DNA of 64,000 nucleotides, taken from assembly GCA_002315935.1 (NCBI GenBank), contig DCII01000002.1, positions 79,257 through 143,256 of the forward strand, given 5' to 3'. The position numbers were made by a program, and so were the translations under genes. Source of the stretch: Ruminococcaceae bacterium UBA1730 (GTDB lineage Bacteria > Bacillota > Clostridia > Oscillospirales > Acutalibacteraceae). The notes beneath the pieces were generated by a model that worked only from the letters and a program-made list of their open reading frames with translations, was not told where the DNA came from and made no database searches. Of this stretch, positions 44,928 to 53,476 are shown one piece after another; positions within the stretch are counted from its first letter, which is position 1, and each line of letters starts with the position of its first letter.

Positions 44928-45690
44928 TCTTTTTTTTATTCTGTTTGATATATTCAGTCCACTTTATGAATCCATATATTGTGTTTGTCAGGTAGCCTGC
45001 TTTGAGAACAAGAAGGATATACTGACCCGAAATAATGTTGATTGCCGTTTCAAGAAAAGTGTTGAGACACCATGCTATCCATTGCTCTCTGCATCGAAGA
45101 AGGATGAAAACTCCGTTTGCAACGCCGACTGCCGATGCACAGGCATCAAGATAGCAGACCACAACCTCAAGCGTTCTGTTTCCGCCGAAAAGGTCAGTTC
45201 CGAAATCGAGAGTTGTGAGAAAATATCCAACTCCGACTGTCCACACAATTATCCCCAAAATAACAAGAAATTCGGCAAGACCCGATAATTTTCTGACCTC
45301 GGTCAGTTCTCCCTTCTGCCTATCCGGATGCTTATTCCAATTCAAAAAGCTTATTATATCAATCGGAATCCAGAAAAACAGGGTTGAAGCCATAGTTGCA
45401 AATCTGTAGGACAGCACAACGCAAATTGCAATTTCTGTTATTTCAACAAAAAGTGAAACGATGAAATTCCATTTGCTTTGCTTTGAAATAAGCAGTTCGC
45501 AAAGGATATTCAGAAAAGTATCGGCAAGATAGAGGAACATTATTATACTTCCCTTTACGCCGTTTACATCCTCTTCGGGAAAAATAACTGCAAATATTCC
45601 TGCAAGGATTACAATGCTGAAAAACCATATTTTCTCATAGGTCGAAAAGAATGACCATAGTTCTTGTGCTTTATTTTTCAATTTTATCAT
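44914..45690 (-). CDS. pnuC: PnuC-family nicotinamide riboside transporter
   Basis: A membrane protein of about 258 residues with seven hydrophobic helices, including WFFSIVILAGIFAVIF, then the family segment SFLNWNKHPD and a C-terminal NTIYGFIKWTEY, typical of PnuC. It moves nicotinamide riboside or a related vitamin for NAD synthesis. The start could be the ATG at 45690 or a TTG at 45681, better spaced from GGAG. The open frame upstream runs through a hairpin and is not used. Its end overlaps the DUF4160 gene. Confidence 0.83.
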   Translation of the reverse strand: MIKLKNKAQELWSFFSTYEKIWFFSIVILAGIFAVIFPEEDVNGVKGSIIMFLYLADTFLNILCELLISKQSKWNFIVSLFVEITEIAICVVLSYRFATMASTLFFWIPIDIISFLNWNKHPDRQKGELTEVRKLSGLAEFLVILGIIVWTVGVGYFLTTLDFGTDLFGGNRTLEVVVCYLDACASAVGVANGVFILLRCREQWIAWCLNTFLETAINIISGQYILLVLKAGYLTNTIYGFIKWTEYIKQNKKKNERT

Positions 45691-45745
45691 CTCCGGAATG
45701 AATCTGTCGAGGAATTCCCATTCGACATAATTCAGAAATTGCAAT

Positions 45746-45775
45746 GCCCTCTGCGGCTCGGATACTGCAGAGGGC
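45746..45775 (-). terminator. hairpin between ceramidase-like gene and pnuC
   Basis: GCCCTCTGC (45746-45754) pairs perfectly with GCAGAGGGC (45767-45775). It begins 12 bases after the ceramidase-like stop on the minus strand. There is no clear T-run, so it may be a 3'-end stabiliser or a weak terminator. Confidence 0.55.
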
Positions 45776-45786
45776 AAATAATTGTA

Positions 45787-47553
45787 TCAGGAAGGTTGCT
45801 TCATCAGTTCTTCATATGCCTTCATCAATGTTGAAGCGGCTTTTGAACCGATTGAAACTGCGAGACACCATGAATCTGTTTCAAGAGTATTATTTGACGG
45901 GTTATATTTATATCCGAGTATTGCGTATGTTTCATCGGGGCACACATAGCCGGCGGCATCATTCATAAGGTCAAAGAGAATAACATCGTTGCCGTAGGAT
46001 TCACGAAGCGATTTATAGCTCGAAAGTCTCAGACCGTAACCGCCGACATAAAGCTCACTGTAAAGCTCACCGGGCGAGAAGAATGCTTTGAAGGATTTGC
46101 CGAGCTGAAGATAGCCGATTTCAGTTGTTGTGTAGTATTTGCGTTCACTCTTATTATAAGCGATGCTGTTGGATGCAAGACCGAGCTTGAGAAGCACAAG
46201 AGCGGTTGAATTATCTATTTCCAGCTTGACCTGCTTATGTCGGATATTCATAACCGCTTCAAGCGGCTTTGCTTCAAAGGTCGGAAGACCTTCATACCAG
46301 ATTGTATACTTTTCATTGTTTGCATATTCATTAACGCCGAGCTTATCGCCGAGTTTATTGTTGAGAGCGAGTCTTTCTTCGGTATTCATCTCTGCACCGA
46401 GAAGAATATAAGCAAGCTCATAGCCGTATCTTATAACAATTTCGTGATTATCGTTGAACGAAAGTCCGTCCTCCGACTGACCTCTGTTGCAGGAATTGGT
46501 GCCTACATTGCCCTGAACATAAATGAAATTATTTCCGGAGGCGTTGACGAGCTTTTCCATATAATAAACAAAATCGGATGAAAGCCTTGTGTCAAATTCT
46601 GCACCGTAGCTTGTTGATTCGGGGTGAGCACCGAAGGATGCAAGAAGAGTTCCTGCTGTTCCGTCATCGGGAACGAAAGCAAGCTTGTGCATATTTCCGT
46701 CAAGCTCCTTTGAAACGGTTCTTGTGCCGAAGAAATTATCAAGCTCAATATCTGTATATGAAAGCTTACCGGGCTTCATATCATTATATGCCTTTTTAAT
46801 CGAGGAAGCGGTTCTTTCAATAAGGGTATTGAGATAATCTTCATTAACTCCGCTCTTCGGCTGAACAATACCGGTGAGTGAGAGATAATTATGAAAAATC
46901 GTCTTAAGAGGCGAACCCCATACACCCTGCGAATCTATCGCCATATGCGAATGAATAGCTGAAATATCAACGGAAACAATATTTTTTTCCTTTGCAAATT
47001 GAGCAATGCCTTCTCTGATTTTCTTGACATCAACATTCGAAATGCCGATGCAATCTATTGAACATATTGCGATAAGACCTCTGCCCGTGCCGTCGTCAAG
47101 AAGAATCGTGCGGACCTTCATTGTTTCCTTGTTGCCTTCATCATCGGTATAAAAATCGGTTGAATATCCCCACGGAGCGTAGCTACCTCTTGCATATTTC
47201 ATGCCGACTCCGAAATCATCGGGAATGATTGATTCCGAGCCGTAACCGAGCTTCCATGTAAAATTCTCCGTATCGGGATTTTTCCATTCATTGCCCTCAT
47301 AAAAGTTTTCCGTGTCAAATTCTGCCGAATCCTTGCCGACAAATTTCATATTCGGAATAAGCTTCGCAATTGTACCCAAAACGGCATCATTGAGAAGCCA
47401 TTGCATAAGCTTTGTTTTTCTTTCGCCCTGTGCAATAAGCTCTTCGGCTGATTTTTCTTCTTCATTTGCATATGCAGTCATGCCGACAGCAGATGCAGAG
47501 CCGATAATCGCAAAGCAAAGAATGACCGCAAGAATTTTTCTGAATTTCTTCAT
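45787..47553 (-). CDS. secreted neutral/alkaline ceramidase-like protein
   Basis: A 588-residue exported protein. The signal peptide is clear (KKFRKILAVILCFAIIGSASAVGMTAYA, cut near residue 29). The body resembles the N-terminal domain of neutral/alkaline ceramidases: GVGMKYARGSYAPWG near the start, IDCIGISN, the metal-like DISAIHSHMAIDSQG and later QGNVGTNSCNRG and FSPGELYSEL, a family-type motif. If active it would hydrolyse an N-acyl amide such as ceramide outside the cell, but the second Ig-like domain of true ceramidases is not evident. A weak promoter (TTTACT, 17 bases, TATCCT) lies at 47593-47621. Confidence 0.72.
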   Translation of the reverse strand: MKKFRKILAVILCFAIIGSASAVGMTAYANEEEKSAEELIAQGERKTKLMQWLLNDAVLGTIAKLIPNMKFVGKDSAEFDTENFYEGNEWKNPDTENFTWKLGYGSESIIPDDFGVGMKYARGSYAPWGYSTDFYTDDEGNKETMKVRTILLDDGTGRGLIAICSIDCIGISNVDVKKIREGIAQFAKEKNIVSVDISAIHSHMAIDSQGVWGSPLKTIFHNYLSLTGIVQPKSGVNEDYLNTLIERTASSIKKAYNDMKPGKLSYTDIELDNFFGTRTVSKELDGNMHKLAFVPDDGTAGTLLASFGAHPESTSYGAEFDTRLSSDFVYYMEKLVNASGNNFIYVQGNVGTNSCNRGQSEDGLSFNDNHEIVIRYGYELAYILLGAEMNTEERLALNNKLGDKLGVNEYANNEKYTIWYEGLPTFEAKPLEAVMNIRHKQVKLEIDNSTALVLLKLGLASNSIAYNKSERKYYTTTEIGYLQLGKSFKAFFSPGELYSELYVGGYGLRLSSYKSLRESYGNDVILFDLMNDAAGYVCPDETYAILGYKYNPSNNTLETDSWCLAVSIGSKAASTLMKAYEELMKQPS

Positions 47554-47637
47554 TTGATTTTCCTCCGTTTCCCGTTTGAAAATAGCATAAAAAGGATAAC
47601 ATAAACAAATGGAAAAGTAAATAACAAAACAGCATAA

Positions 47638-48642
47638 TTACTGTTCAATTTCGTTAAAATATAGGCTGATTATTGTTGATTTGAGAGCATCATCATCAAC
47701 ATAGAATTCCATAAATTCTTCGCCCTTGACCGATTCGCCCTCCGGAATGATAATATCGCCTATAATATATTCCGAAAGCTGTTTGGAGGCAGATGAAAAA
47801 TCATTGACCGAGCAATCCGAAACCATATATTTCACAATCGCATTATACATACGCAGAACGAAATTGCCGTCCTTCTTATACGCTTCCTTGAGCCTTGAAG
47901 CAAAGGAAGCCATGTACTGCTTCTGGCGAGCCATTCGGGAAATGTTTGTCTGGTTGCCGACATTGATTCTTCCTCTGACATAGTTGAGAGCGTGTTCTCC
48001 CTTAAGGGTAACGGTCTGACCCTTGATAAGCGTTGAATCCGTTGAGCCGAAATCGTCAAGCACCTCAACCGGAACTCCTCCGACGAGGTCATTCAAAGCC
48101 TCAACCGCATCCATATTAACGCAGATATAGTGGTCAATTTCCATATCAAAAATCAGGTTCTTAACAGCCGAAACCGTGTTTCGACAGCTGTCATGAAGTC
48201 CGTTTCCATAGGTATGTGCAAGAGCGAGCTGAGCCTTGGTTTTGCCGATTTTCTGACCCGCAACTCCGAGAACCGAAATATCAGTCATCGTATCACGGTT
48301 AAGTTGGATTATGTTGCATTTTCTTATTGTATCATCAATAACAAGAAGCGTCAGAAAGTCACTCTGACTGCTGTTATTATATGATTCGCTTTCCTTCATC
48401 TCTCCGTTTTCGTCAAGACCGATGAGCAGAATCGTTGTTATGCCTTCTTTTTTCGCATACTTTTTGCCGTTATAGACAATATAGTTCCCGTCATTTTCTT
48501 CGCTTATTGCCAAAGCATCATCCTGCTTACGGATAACGCTGTTTTCAAAAATTTTAACTCCGAAAAATGCAACAAGAATTACTGCAATAACAACAAAAAG
48601 CGCTGCGACGAGTTTTAAGGTCTGTCCTTTAATACTCTTCAT
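47638..48642 (-). CDS. LytR-CpsA-Psr (LCP) family transferase
   Basis: A 334-residue membrane-anchored LCP enzyme. An N-terminal helix (LVAALFVVIAVILVAFFGVKI) is followed by the catalytic domain (about 70-270) with NIIQLNRDTMTDI, AHTYGNGLHDSCRNTVSAVKNL, DHYICVNMDAVEALNDLVGGV and LNYVRGRI, holding the conserved Arg and Asp residues. LCP proteins transfer wall teichoic acids or capsular polymers from lipid carriers to peptidoglycan. It is the last gene of the envelope module. Confidence 0.9.
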   Translation of the reverse strand: MKSIKGQTLKLVAALFVVIAVILVAFFGVKIFENSVIRKQDDALAISEENDGNYIVYNGKKYAKKEGITTILLIGLDENGEMKESESYNNSSQSDFLTLLVIDDTIRKCNIIQLNRDTMTDISVLGVAGQKIGKTKAQLALAHTYGNGLHDSCRNTVSAVKNLIFDMEIDHYICVNMDAVEALNDLVGGVPVEVLDDFGSTDSTLIKGQTVTLKGEHALNYVRGRINVGNQTNISRMARQKQYMASFASRLKEAYKKDGNFVLRMYNAIVKYMVSDCSVNDFSSASKQLSEYIIGDIIIPEGESVKGEEFMEFYVDDDALKSTIISLYFNEIEQ

Positions 48643-48668
48643 AGCGCTTTCACCTTATACATTAATTA

Positions 48669-49298
48669 TTATTTTGCTGAAGCCTTCTTCTTTGTGATAA
48701 AGAATACACCGGCTGCCGCAACCGCAAACACGCCTGCAAACGCCGCAAGAACGGTTGTGTTGAAAACTCCTGTAGGATGTGATTGCTTTGCAGGAACAAG
48801 AACCGCAACAGGGCAAAGACTTGCAAAAACAACCGTTATTGTTCCGTCACCGTTTTCCGTAACGCTTTCAACCTGCTTCCAGCCTGTTGCATCGCTGCAA
48901 CGGGTAAGAACGATTGCATTCTGTGCGTTGAGCTTGAAAACAACCTCAAGCTTCTTTCCACGGGCAAAAATGTCAGCATATGTGCCGGTAAGGGTAAGGT
49001 CAAAGAAATCACGGACAACATAATCCTTGGGAACAGCCGAATTAAGCTCCGAAAGGTCTTCAGCTCTCATAATTTCATCATAGGCAACATTCATCTCTGC
49101 GGTTTTGCCGTCTTTATATGCGGTAACAATGATGTTTGAATCGGGAATATCGCCTTCGCCGATAACCTTTGCCGATATAATTTCGGGGGCAAGTTTTCCG
49201 GTTGCACTGGGAGTAAAATTATCATTTGCGGCAAATGCAAAAATGCAGAAGCTGAGCATAAGAACGGCGGCGAGAAAAATAGAAAGTGTTTTTTTCAT
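48669..49298 (-). CDS. exported surface protein with C-terminal anchor
   Basis: A 209-residue protein with a signal peptide (TLSIFLAAVLMLSFCIFAFA), a beta-rich ectodomain with DYVVRDFFDLTLTGTYADIF and GDGTITVVFASLCPVAVL, and a C-terminal helix (VLAAFAGVFAVAAAGVFFI) followed by TKKKASAK. This is the layout of a sortase substrate, but the motif before the helix is SHPTG and not LPxTG. It lies 24 bases after the class B sortase gene. Family not recognised. The ATG at 49298 follows GGAG by nine bases. Confidence 0.75.
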   Translation of the reverse strand: MKKTLSIFLAAVLMLSFCIFAFAANDNFTPSATGKLAPEIISAKVIGEGDIPDSNIIVTAYKDGKTAEMNVAYDEIMRAEDLSELNSAVPKDYVVRDFFDLTLTGTYADIFARGKKLEVVFKLNAQNAIVLTRCSDATGWKQVESVTENGDGTITVVFASLCPVAVLVPAKQSHPTGVFNTTVLAAFAGVFAVAAAGVFFITKKKASAK

Positions 49299-49322
49299 CA
49301 GAATCAACTCCAATAATTATTT

Positions 49323-50018
49323 TTAAATTTCAGATGCTATTACGATATATCTGCTGTCGGATTCCGCACTCAGACAGGTTGACAAAATCAAAACCTTTCT
49401 GCCGAATACGGGTTTATTTTCAGCATCAATAATTGCTTCAAGAGAACGGGAATTCAAAATCTCATCGAAATAATTATTGAAACCATTTTCCGTGTTTAAG
49501 TCATTATAATACAAAATATGCGAGTCGTCAACAGGTAATGCGGCAAAGACCTTATATTTTATCACTTTTTCCGGAAGATAAAGAACAAATTCATTGTTTT
49601 CAGCGAACGAATTATGATTTGAATATATTTTACGCAGATTTCCGAACATCAATCCCGAAGAAGAATAATGTCCGTAAATAACCGAAACATTATCGGAAAA
49701 ATCCTTTTTGTTCATACTGTCAATGAAGAGAGAACCATATTTGCTGTGTTTGCCGCGAAAATCGTGATTGATATAAAACTCATCATTTTCCCCGGAAAAC
49801 ATAACGGGATAACTGATGTCCGTTCCTGGAATATCAAGCCACGCCGAAGTGTCCGGATATTTATTACGAACCTCATTATATTCGGCAATAATATCTTCTG
49901 ACGAATTTCCTTTTTCTTTCTTCTCCTGAATCTTCATTTTTATAAAAATTCCGAGAAGGGCAAGGGAAACCGCAAGAAGCACTGCCGAAACGGAATATCC
50001 GATTTTCTTTTTGCTCAT
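49323..50018 (-). CDS. srtB: class B sortase
   Basis: A 231-residue cysteine transpeptidase. One N-terminal membrane helix (VSAVLLAVSLALLGIFI) and the sortase B core, with His in VIYGHYSSSG, Cys in LILSTCLSAE and Arg in DSRYIVIA. Class B sortases cut at NPxTN-like signals or pilin motifs and attach proteins to the wall. The probable substrate is encoded just downstream. It overlaps the PHP phosphatase gene by 4 bases. Confidence 0.9.
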   Translation of the reverse strand: MSKKKIGYSVSAVLLAVSLALLGIFIKMKIQEKKEKGNSSEDIIAEYNEVRNKYPDTSAWLDIPGTDISYPVMFSGENDEFYINHDFRGKHSKYGSLFIDSMNKKDFSDNVSVIYGHYSSSGLMFGNLRKIYSNHNSFAENNEFVLYLPEKVIKYKVFAALPVDDSHILYYNDLNTENGFNNYFDEILNSRSLEAIIDAENKPVFGRKVLILSTCLSAESDSRYIVIASEI

Positions 50019-50746
50019 CGGAAATGCACCTCCGTTATCCTGCTTCCGCCGCTGTCGGCAAGTGATGAAAATTCTTCAATTCTGTCTGTTGCAGTGGTTC
50101 CGAGCCTTCTTCGGATAATTTCAAGTGCCGCACCGAGGTTCGGCCGCCTTGAATCGGTATTATGGCAATCGGAACCGAGCAGATGAATTCTGCCGTCTGA
50201 CAGCATTTTTAAAGCTGTTCTTCTGCTGAAAAAATCCGCAAAAAAAGAAGCGTTTGCCTGAATGAAAACGGGACAACCGTCAAAGCATTCAACAATATTC
50301 TTTCTACGCATTATCTTCATATATCTGTCAATATGAGCGATGACCGGAACAATCTGATGCTTTTCATATATTGACGAAACCTCACGGATAATTCTTTCGT
50401 TCCATTCATTCATGGGCATCTCAAGGAGAATAAGATTTGTATTCTGAATTTTGAATTCCGAAAGATAATCGCAATCGGAAATCCCCTCAAAATACGCAAC
50501 CTCGGCTCCGAGACCGATTTCCGGCAAGCCATCCGAATCTCTGACTGCATCAAGCAATTCGGAATATCTTTCTTTCCTTTTTGTAATAAAAGCTTCAGGG
50601 TCCTGACGGGTGGCATAAAAATGCGGAGTTGCAATGATTTTATCAACATCGCTTTCCGCTGTCAGCTTCAGCATCTGAACAGACTGCTCTATGCTTCTGC
50701 TCCCGTCATCAATCTGATGCAATATGTGAGAATGAAAATCAATCAT
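50015..50746 (-). CDS. CpsB/CapC-type PHP tyrosine-protein phosphatase
   Basis: A 243-residue manganese-dependent PHP-fold phosphatase. The metal motifs are DFHSHILHQIDDGS (N-terminal), DKIIATPHFYA, VPVIAHIDRY and LLGSDCHN. It removes phosphate from the autophosphorylated BY-kinase encoded immediately upstream. The ATG at 50746 is five bases after an AAGTGA that also contains the kinase stop codon. Confidence 0.9.
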   Translation of the reverse strand: MIDFHSHILHQIDDGSRSIEQSVQMLKLTAESDVDKIIATPHFYATRQDPEAFITKRKERYSELLDAVRDSDGLPEIGLGAEVAYFEGISDCDYLSEFKIQNTNLILLEMPMNEWNERIIREVSSIYEKHQIVPVIAHIDRYMKIMRRKNIVECFDGCPVFIQANASFFADFFSRRTALKMLSDGRIHLLGSDCHNTDSRRPNLGAALEIIRRRLGTTATDRIEEFSSLADSGGSRITEVHFR

Positions 50747-50751
50747 GTGAA

Positions 50752-51543
50752 TCACTTGTTTTCTTTTGAGCTTTTCTCTCCACTGCGATAATAATTGGTA
50801 TAATATTTATTATAATGCTTTCCGTATTTGCCGTATTTCGTGTAGCCCGAGGATTCACCGGTTGCACCGTTATAGACAAATCCGAGAATCTTCGCTTCGG
50901 CAAAAGAAAGCTGTTCCATTGTTTCCTTGAGAAATTCGGAACGGCAATAATCCTGCCTGACAACCACAACCATTCCGTCGGCAACCTTTGAAATAATCAA
51001 AGCATCTGCAACCGCACATACGGGCGGAAGGTCTATGAAGATAAAATCATACTTTTTTTTCAGCTCCGCAAGAAGCTGTGACATTTTTTCGGAGCCGAGA
51101 AGCTCTGCGGGATTAGGGGCAGTATTGCCTGCCGAAATAACATCAAAACCGAATGAATTATCAGGCGAAACAAATTTCTGAATAACAGAACCGAATTCTT
51201 CTTTTCCGACAAGTAAATCCGAAAGACCGGGTTCTGATTTGAATTTAAGCTTTGTGCAAACGGAAGAAAGACGAAGGTCAGCATCAACAAGAAGAACCTT
51301 CTTGCCGGTCTGTGCCATAGAATAGCTCAGATTGATTGCCGTAACACTCTTTCCTTCGCCTCTGATTGAGCTTGTGATACCAACTGTTTTACAGCCGTCA
51401 ATATCGGCAAAAGAAAAAAGAATATTGGTTCTAAGCCTTTTATACGCCTCTGAGGTTGCAAAATTCAAGTTACCGCAAACAGGAAAAAGCTCATTTTCGC
51501 TTGACTTTGCGGAGAATGATTTTTTTGAATTGAATAAACTCAT
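50752..51543 (-). CDS. CpsD/YwqD-type BY-kinase
   Basis: A 263-residue bacterial tyrosine kinase. Walker A is SSIRGEGKSV (about 60-70), the second P-loop-like motif is VLLVDADLR and Walker B is FIFIDLPPV. The C-terminal 35 residues hold a cluster of eight tyrosines (YTKYGKYGKHYNKYY and beyond), the usual autophosphorylation site. It regulates polymerisation or export of an extracellular polysaccharide with its Wzz activator. The ATG at 51543 follows AAAGGAG. Confidence 0.92.
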   Translation of the reverse strand: MSLFNSKKSFSAKSSENELFPVCGNLNFATSEAYKRLRTNILFSFADIDGCKTVGITSSIRGEGKSVTAINLSYSMAQTGKKVLLVDADLRLSSVCTKLKFKSEPGLSDLLVGKEEFGSVIQKFVSPDNSFGFDVISAGNTAPNPAELLGSEKMSQLLAELKKKYDFIFIDLPPVCAVADALIISKVADGMVVVVRQDYCRSEFLKETMEQLSFAEAKILGFVYNGATGESSGYTKYGKYGKHYNKYYTNYYRSGEKSSKENK

Positions 51544-51554
51544 GCTTTCTCCTT

Positions 51555-52316
51555 TCATTTTTCGTTTGCGGAATACGAGCTGTAATAATAACCTGATTTC
51601 GACTTTGAATCATTCACATCGGGAATTGCGGCAAGAACCGGAACGGAATAAGCAGATGTGAGATAAGATTCTTCTCTGATATAAGAATCGAAAATTTCCC
51701 TGACAACGATAATAACTATGCAGAGCAATGCTCCGATAACCATTCCGAGAATGGTGAATTTTGAATAGCTCGGACCGGAGCGAACCTTGGGAGCAATTGC
51801 ATAATCAACTATTCTGACGGAGCTTCCGTCAACTATTTCCGCAATTCGCTTCGGAAGAACCTTTGCAATTGAATTAGCAAGAGTTTCCGAAAGCTTGGGA
51901 TTATTGGATTCAACAACAATTTCAAAAATTTCTGTTGAATTGACGGGCGAAGCCGTAATCATATTTTTAAGCTGGTTGACGGTTATACCCTCAACCTTTG
52001 ATTCTTCAATAATCTCGCTGAGAGTTGACCTTGTTTTGAGAATGACAATATATGTATTTACAAGCTCCTGAGCGGCACTCAATGACGAGGTTGAAATGTT
52101 GAAGCTCGTGTTTCCGACTGACACGCCGTTATTGTTAACATAAAGCTGAGTGCTTGCCTGATAAGTCGGCTCAATAAAAATGTATGTCAACCCAAAGGCT
52201 GCTCCGCCTGCGATAATTGCACAGAGAACAATAGCCCAGAGCTTATCAAGAAGTGCCTTTATGAGCCTTAACAAATCAATTTCGAGCACATTATTTTCGT
52301 TCATGCCTTTTTGCAT
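51555..52316 (-). CDS. Wzz/YwqC-type chain-length and kinase activator
   Basis: A 253-residue polysaccharide co-polymerase. Two membrane helices (about 28-50 and 187-207) flank an extracellular domain. The cytoplasmic C-terminus (VNDSKSKSGYYYSSYSANEK) resembles the activator tail that contacts the BY-kinase, here with four tyrosines of its own. It is the first gene of the envelope operon. Its ATG is preceded by GAGAGGA. Confidence 0.88.
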   Translation of the reverse strand: MQKGMNENNVLEIDLLRLIKALLDKLWAIVLCAIIAGGAAFGLTYIFIEPTYQASTQLYVNNNGVSVGNTSFNISTSSLSAAQELVNTYIVILKTRSTLSEIIEESKVEGITVNQLKNMITASPVNSTEIFEIVVESNNPKLSETLANSIAKVLPKRIAEIVDGSSVRIVDYAIAPKVRSGPSYSKFTILGMVIGALLCIVIIVVREIFDSYIREESYLTSAYSVPVLAAIPDVNDSKSKSGYYYSSYSANEK

Positions 52317-52372
52317 TTTGAATTTCCTCTCGCTGAAAAATATACTATCCCGAGCATTTACACATAAATTAT

Positions 52373-52400
52373 ATTATACACACAAAAAAATTTTTTTCAA
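52373..52400 (-). promoter_or_regulatory. sigma-A promoter of the envelope operon
   Basis: On the minus strand TTGAAA (52395-52400) and TATAAT (52373-52378) are 16 bases apart, about 57 bases before the Wzz start. It is back-to-back with the promoter of the secreted protein at 52498. Confidence 0.65.
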
Positions 52401-52435
52401 TAGAAAACCACCAAATAATTATTTTTTTAAAACTC

Positions 52436-52463
52436 TTGCATATTTTGGAAATAATGTTATAAT
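52436..52463 (+). promoter_or_regulatory. sigma-A promoter of the 258-residue secreted protein
   Basis: TTGCAT (52436-52441) and TATAAT (52458-52463) are 16 bases apart, 34 bases before the ATG. The divergent envelope-operon promoter lies 36 bases away. Confidence 0.7.
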
Positions 52464-52497
52464 AACATATGAAAATATTTCTACGGAGGATTGTTTT

Positions 52498-53274
52498 ATG
52501 ACAAAGAAAATTGTTGCAGTTGTTTTGGCTGCGTTGTCGCTTCTCTTCATTATGCCATTCTGTGCAGGTGCATATGATTATGCTGATATTACCAATGTTG
52601 TTATCGCATCGGATTATACCGTTACATTCGATAAGTTCAACGGTTCCGCATTTTATGATGTCAAGGTTTTTTCGGGCGAAAACAGTGTTTTTTCGCTGAA
52701 GGTTAACGCTCCGACCTCTGCAAGGGTAACGATTCCCGCAAGCACTGTCAAGAAGGCTTTCACAGACCTTATTGCTCAGCAAAATCTCACAGGCGTCCAG
52801 TCATTTGACATTCAGGTCAATGCTTATGATTCAGAAAAAAAGATTGCAGATTCCGAATTCATCACTGTTAAGGCTGACGCTTCAAATCCTTCAGGCGTTG
52901 CCGTTGTTCTCGATAAAATTTCTTTTAAATTTGCAACTGCCGCTCACGGAATGAGCCTTGAGCAGATAAAGAAGCTTCTTACCGTCGAAAATGACACTGC
53001 AAAGGTTGAATGGAAAAAGGTTTTCGAAAATAAAAACAACAAAGATTTTAAGAAGAAGCTCTATGCAGGCAACGAATACGATGCAACAATAATTGTTGAC
53101 GGCAATGGCAGCTTCTGTGCTGATAAAGACACAGAAATTTCAATTTCCGGTGCAAGCATTGTCAAAAAAGAATATAACGAAGCTGACGGAACGGTTACTC
53201 TTGTTATCAGATTCAAGGCAAGCGGTAATTTCTTCCAGAAGATAGTCACCTTCTTCCACAATCTCTTTTATTAA
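52498..53274 (+). CDS. secreted protein of unknown function
   Basis: A 258-residue exported protein with a signal peptide (KKIVAVVLAALSLLFIMPFCAGA). The body has two beta-rich regions: about 30-125 (VTIPASTVKKAFTDLIAQQN) and about 190-245 (YDATIIVDGNGSFCADKDT). It ends in a hydrophobic patch (FFQKIVTFFHNLFY). I recognise no family. The ATG at 52498 follows ACGGAGGA. The open frame upstream is not used because it crosses both promoters. It is transcribed divergently from the envelope operon and stands alone before a terminator. Confidence 0.8.
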   Translation: MTKKIVAVVLAALSLLFIMPFCAGAYDYADITNVVIASDYTVTFDKFNGSAFYDVKVFSGENSVFSLKVNAPTSARVTIPASTVKKAFTDLIAQQNLTGVQSFDIQVNAYDSEKKIADSEFITVKADASNPSGVAVVLDKISFKFATAAHGMSLEQIKKLLTVENDTAKVEWKKVFENKNNKDFKKKLYAGNEYDATIIVDGNGSFCADKDTEISISGASIVKKEYNEADGTVTLVIRFKASGNFFQKIVTFFHNLFY

Positions 53275-53286
53275 TATGCTACCTCA

Positions 53287-53315
53287 ACGAGTCGATATTA
53301 TCGGCTCGTTTTTTG
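53287..53315 (+). terminator. terminator of the secreted-protein gene
   Basis: ACGAG.CGAT pairs with ATCG.CTCGT and is followed by a run of T (53309-53314), 12 bases after the stop codon. From 53316 to 53425 I see nothing beyond an AT-rich stretch. Confidence 0.85.
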
Positions 53316-53425
53316 TTGCAGACAGTCCGCATCATAAGCGGAACAGCAATATTATTGAAAATAATATATAGTACAATATGTTATTTTGCACATATTTTTA
53401 CCGATAATCTTTCTGCTTTTCTGTG

Positions 53426-53454
53426 TTGACAAAGCCGCAGTCTAATGGTAAAAT
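53426..53454 (+). promoter_or_regulatory. sigma-A promoter of the pyr operon
   Basis: A perfect TTGACA (53426-53431) and TAAAAT (53449-53454) are 17 bases apart. Transcription from here would include the attenuator leader at 53477-53578. Confidence 0.8.
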
Positions 53455-53476
53455 ATATGCAATGTTAATCTTTAAA

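Noticed and set aside
45691..45777. N-terminal extension of PnuC
   Set aside because: It would translate through the hairpin at 45746-45775 and PnuC proteins begin near MIKLKNK.
52180..52497. 106-codon upstream extension of the secreted protein
   Set aside because: It crosses both divergent promoters and the antisense Wzz start, and would bury the signal peptide.
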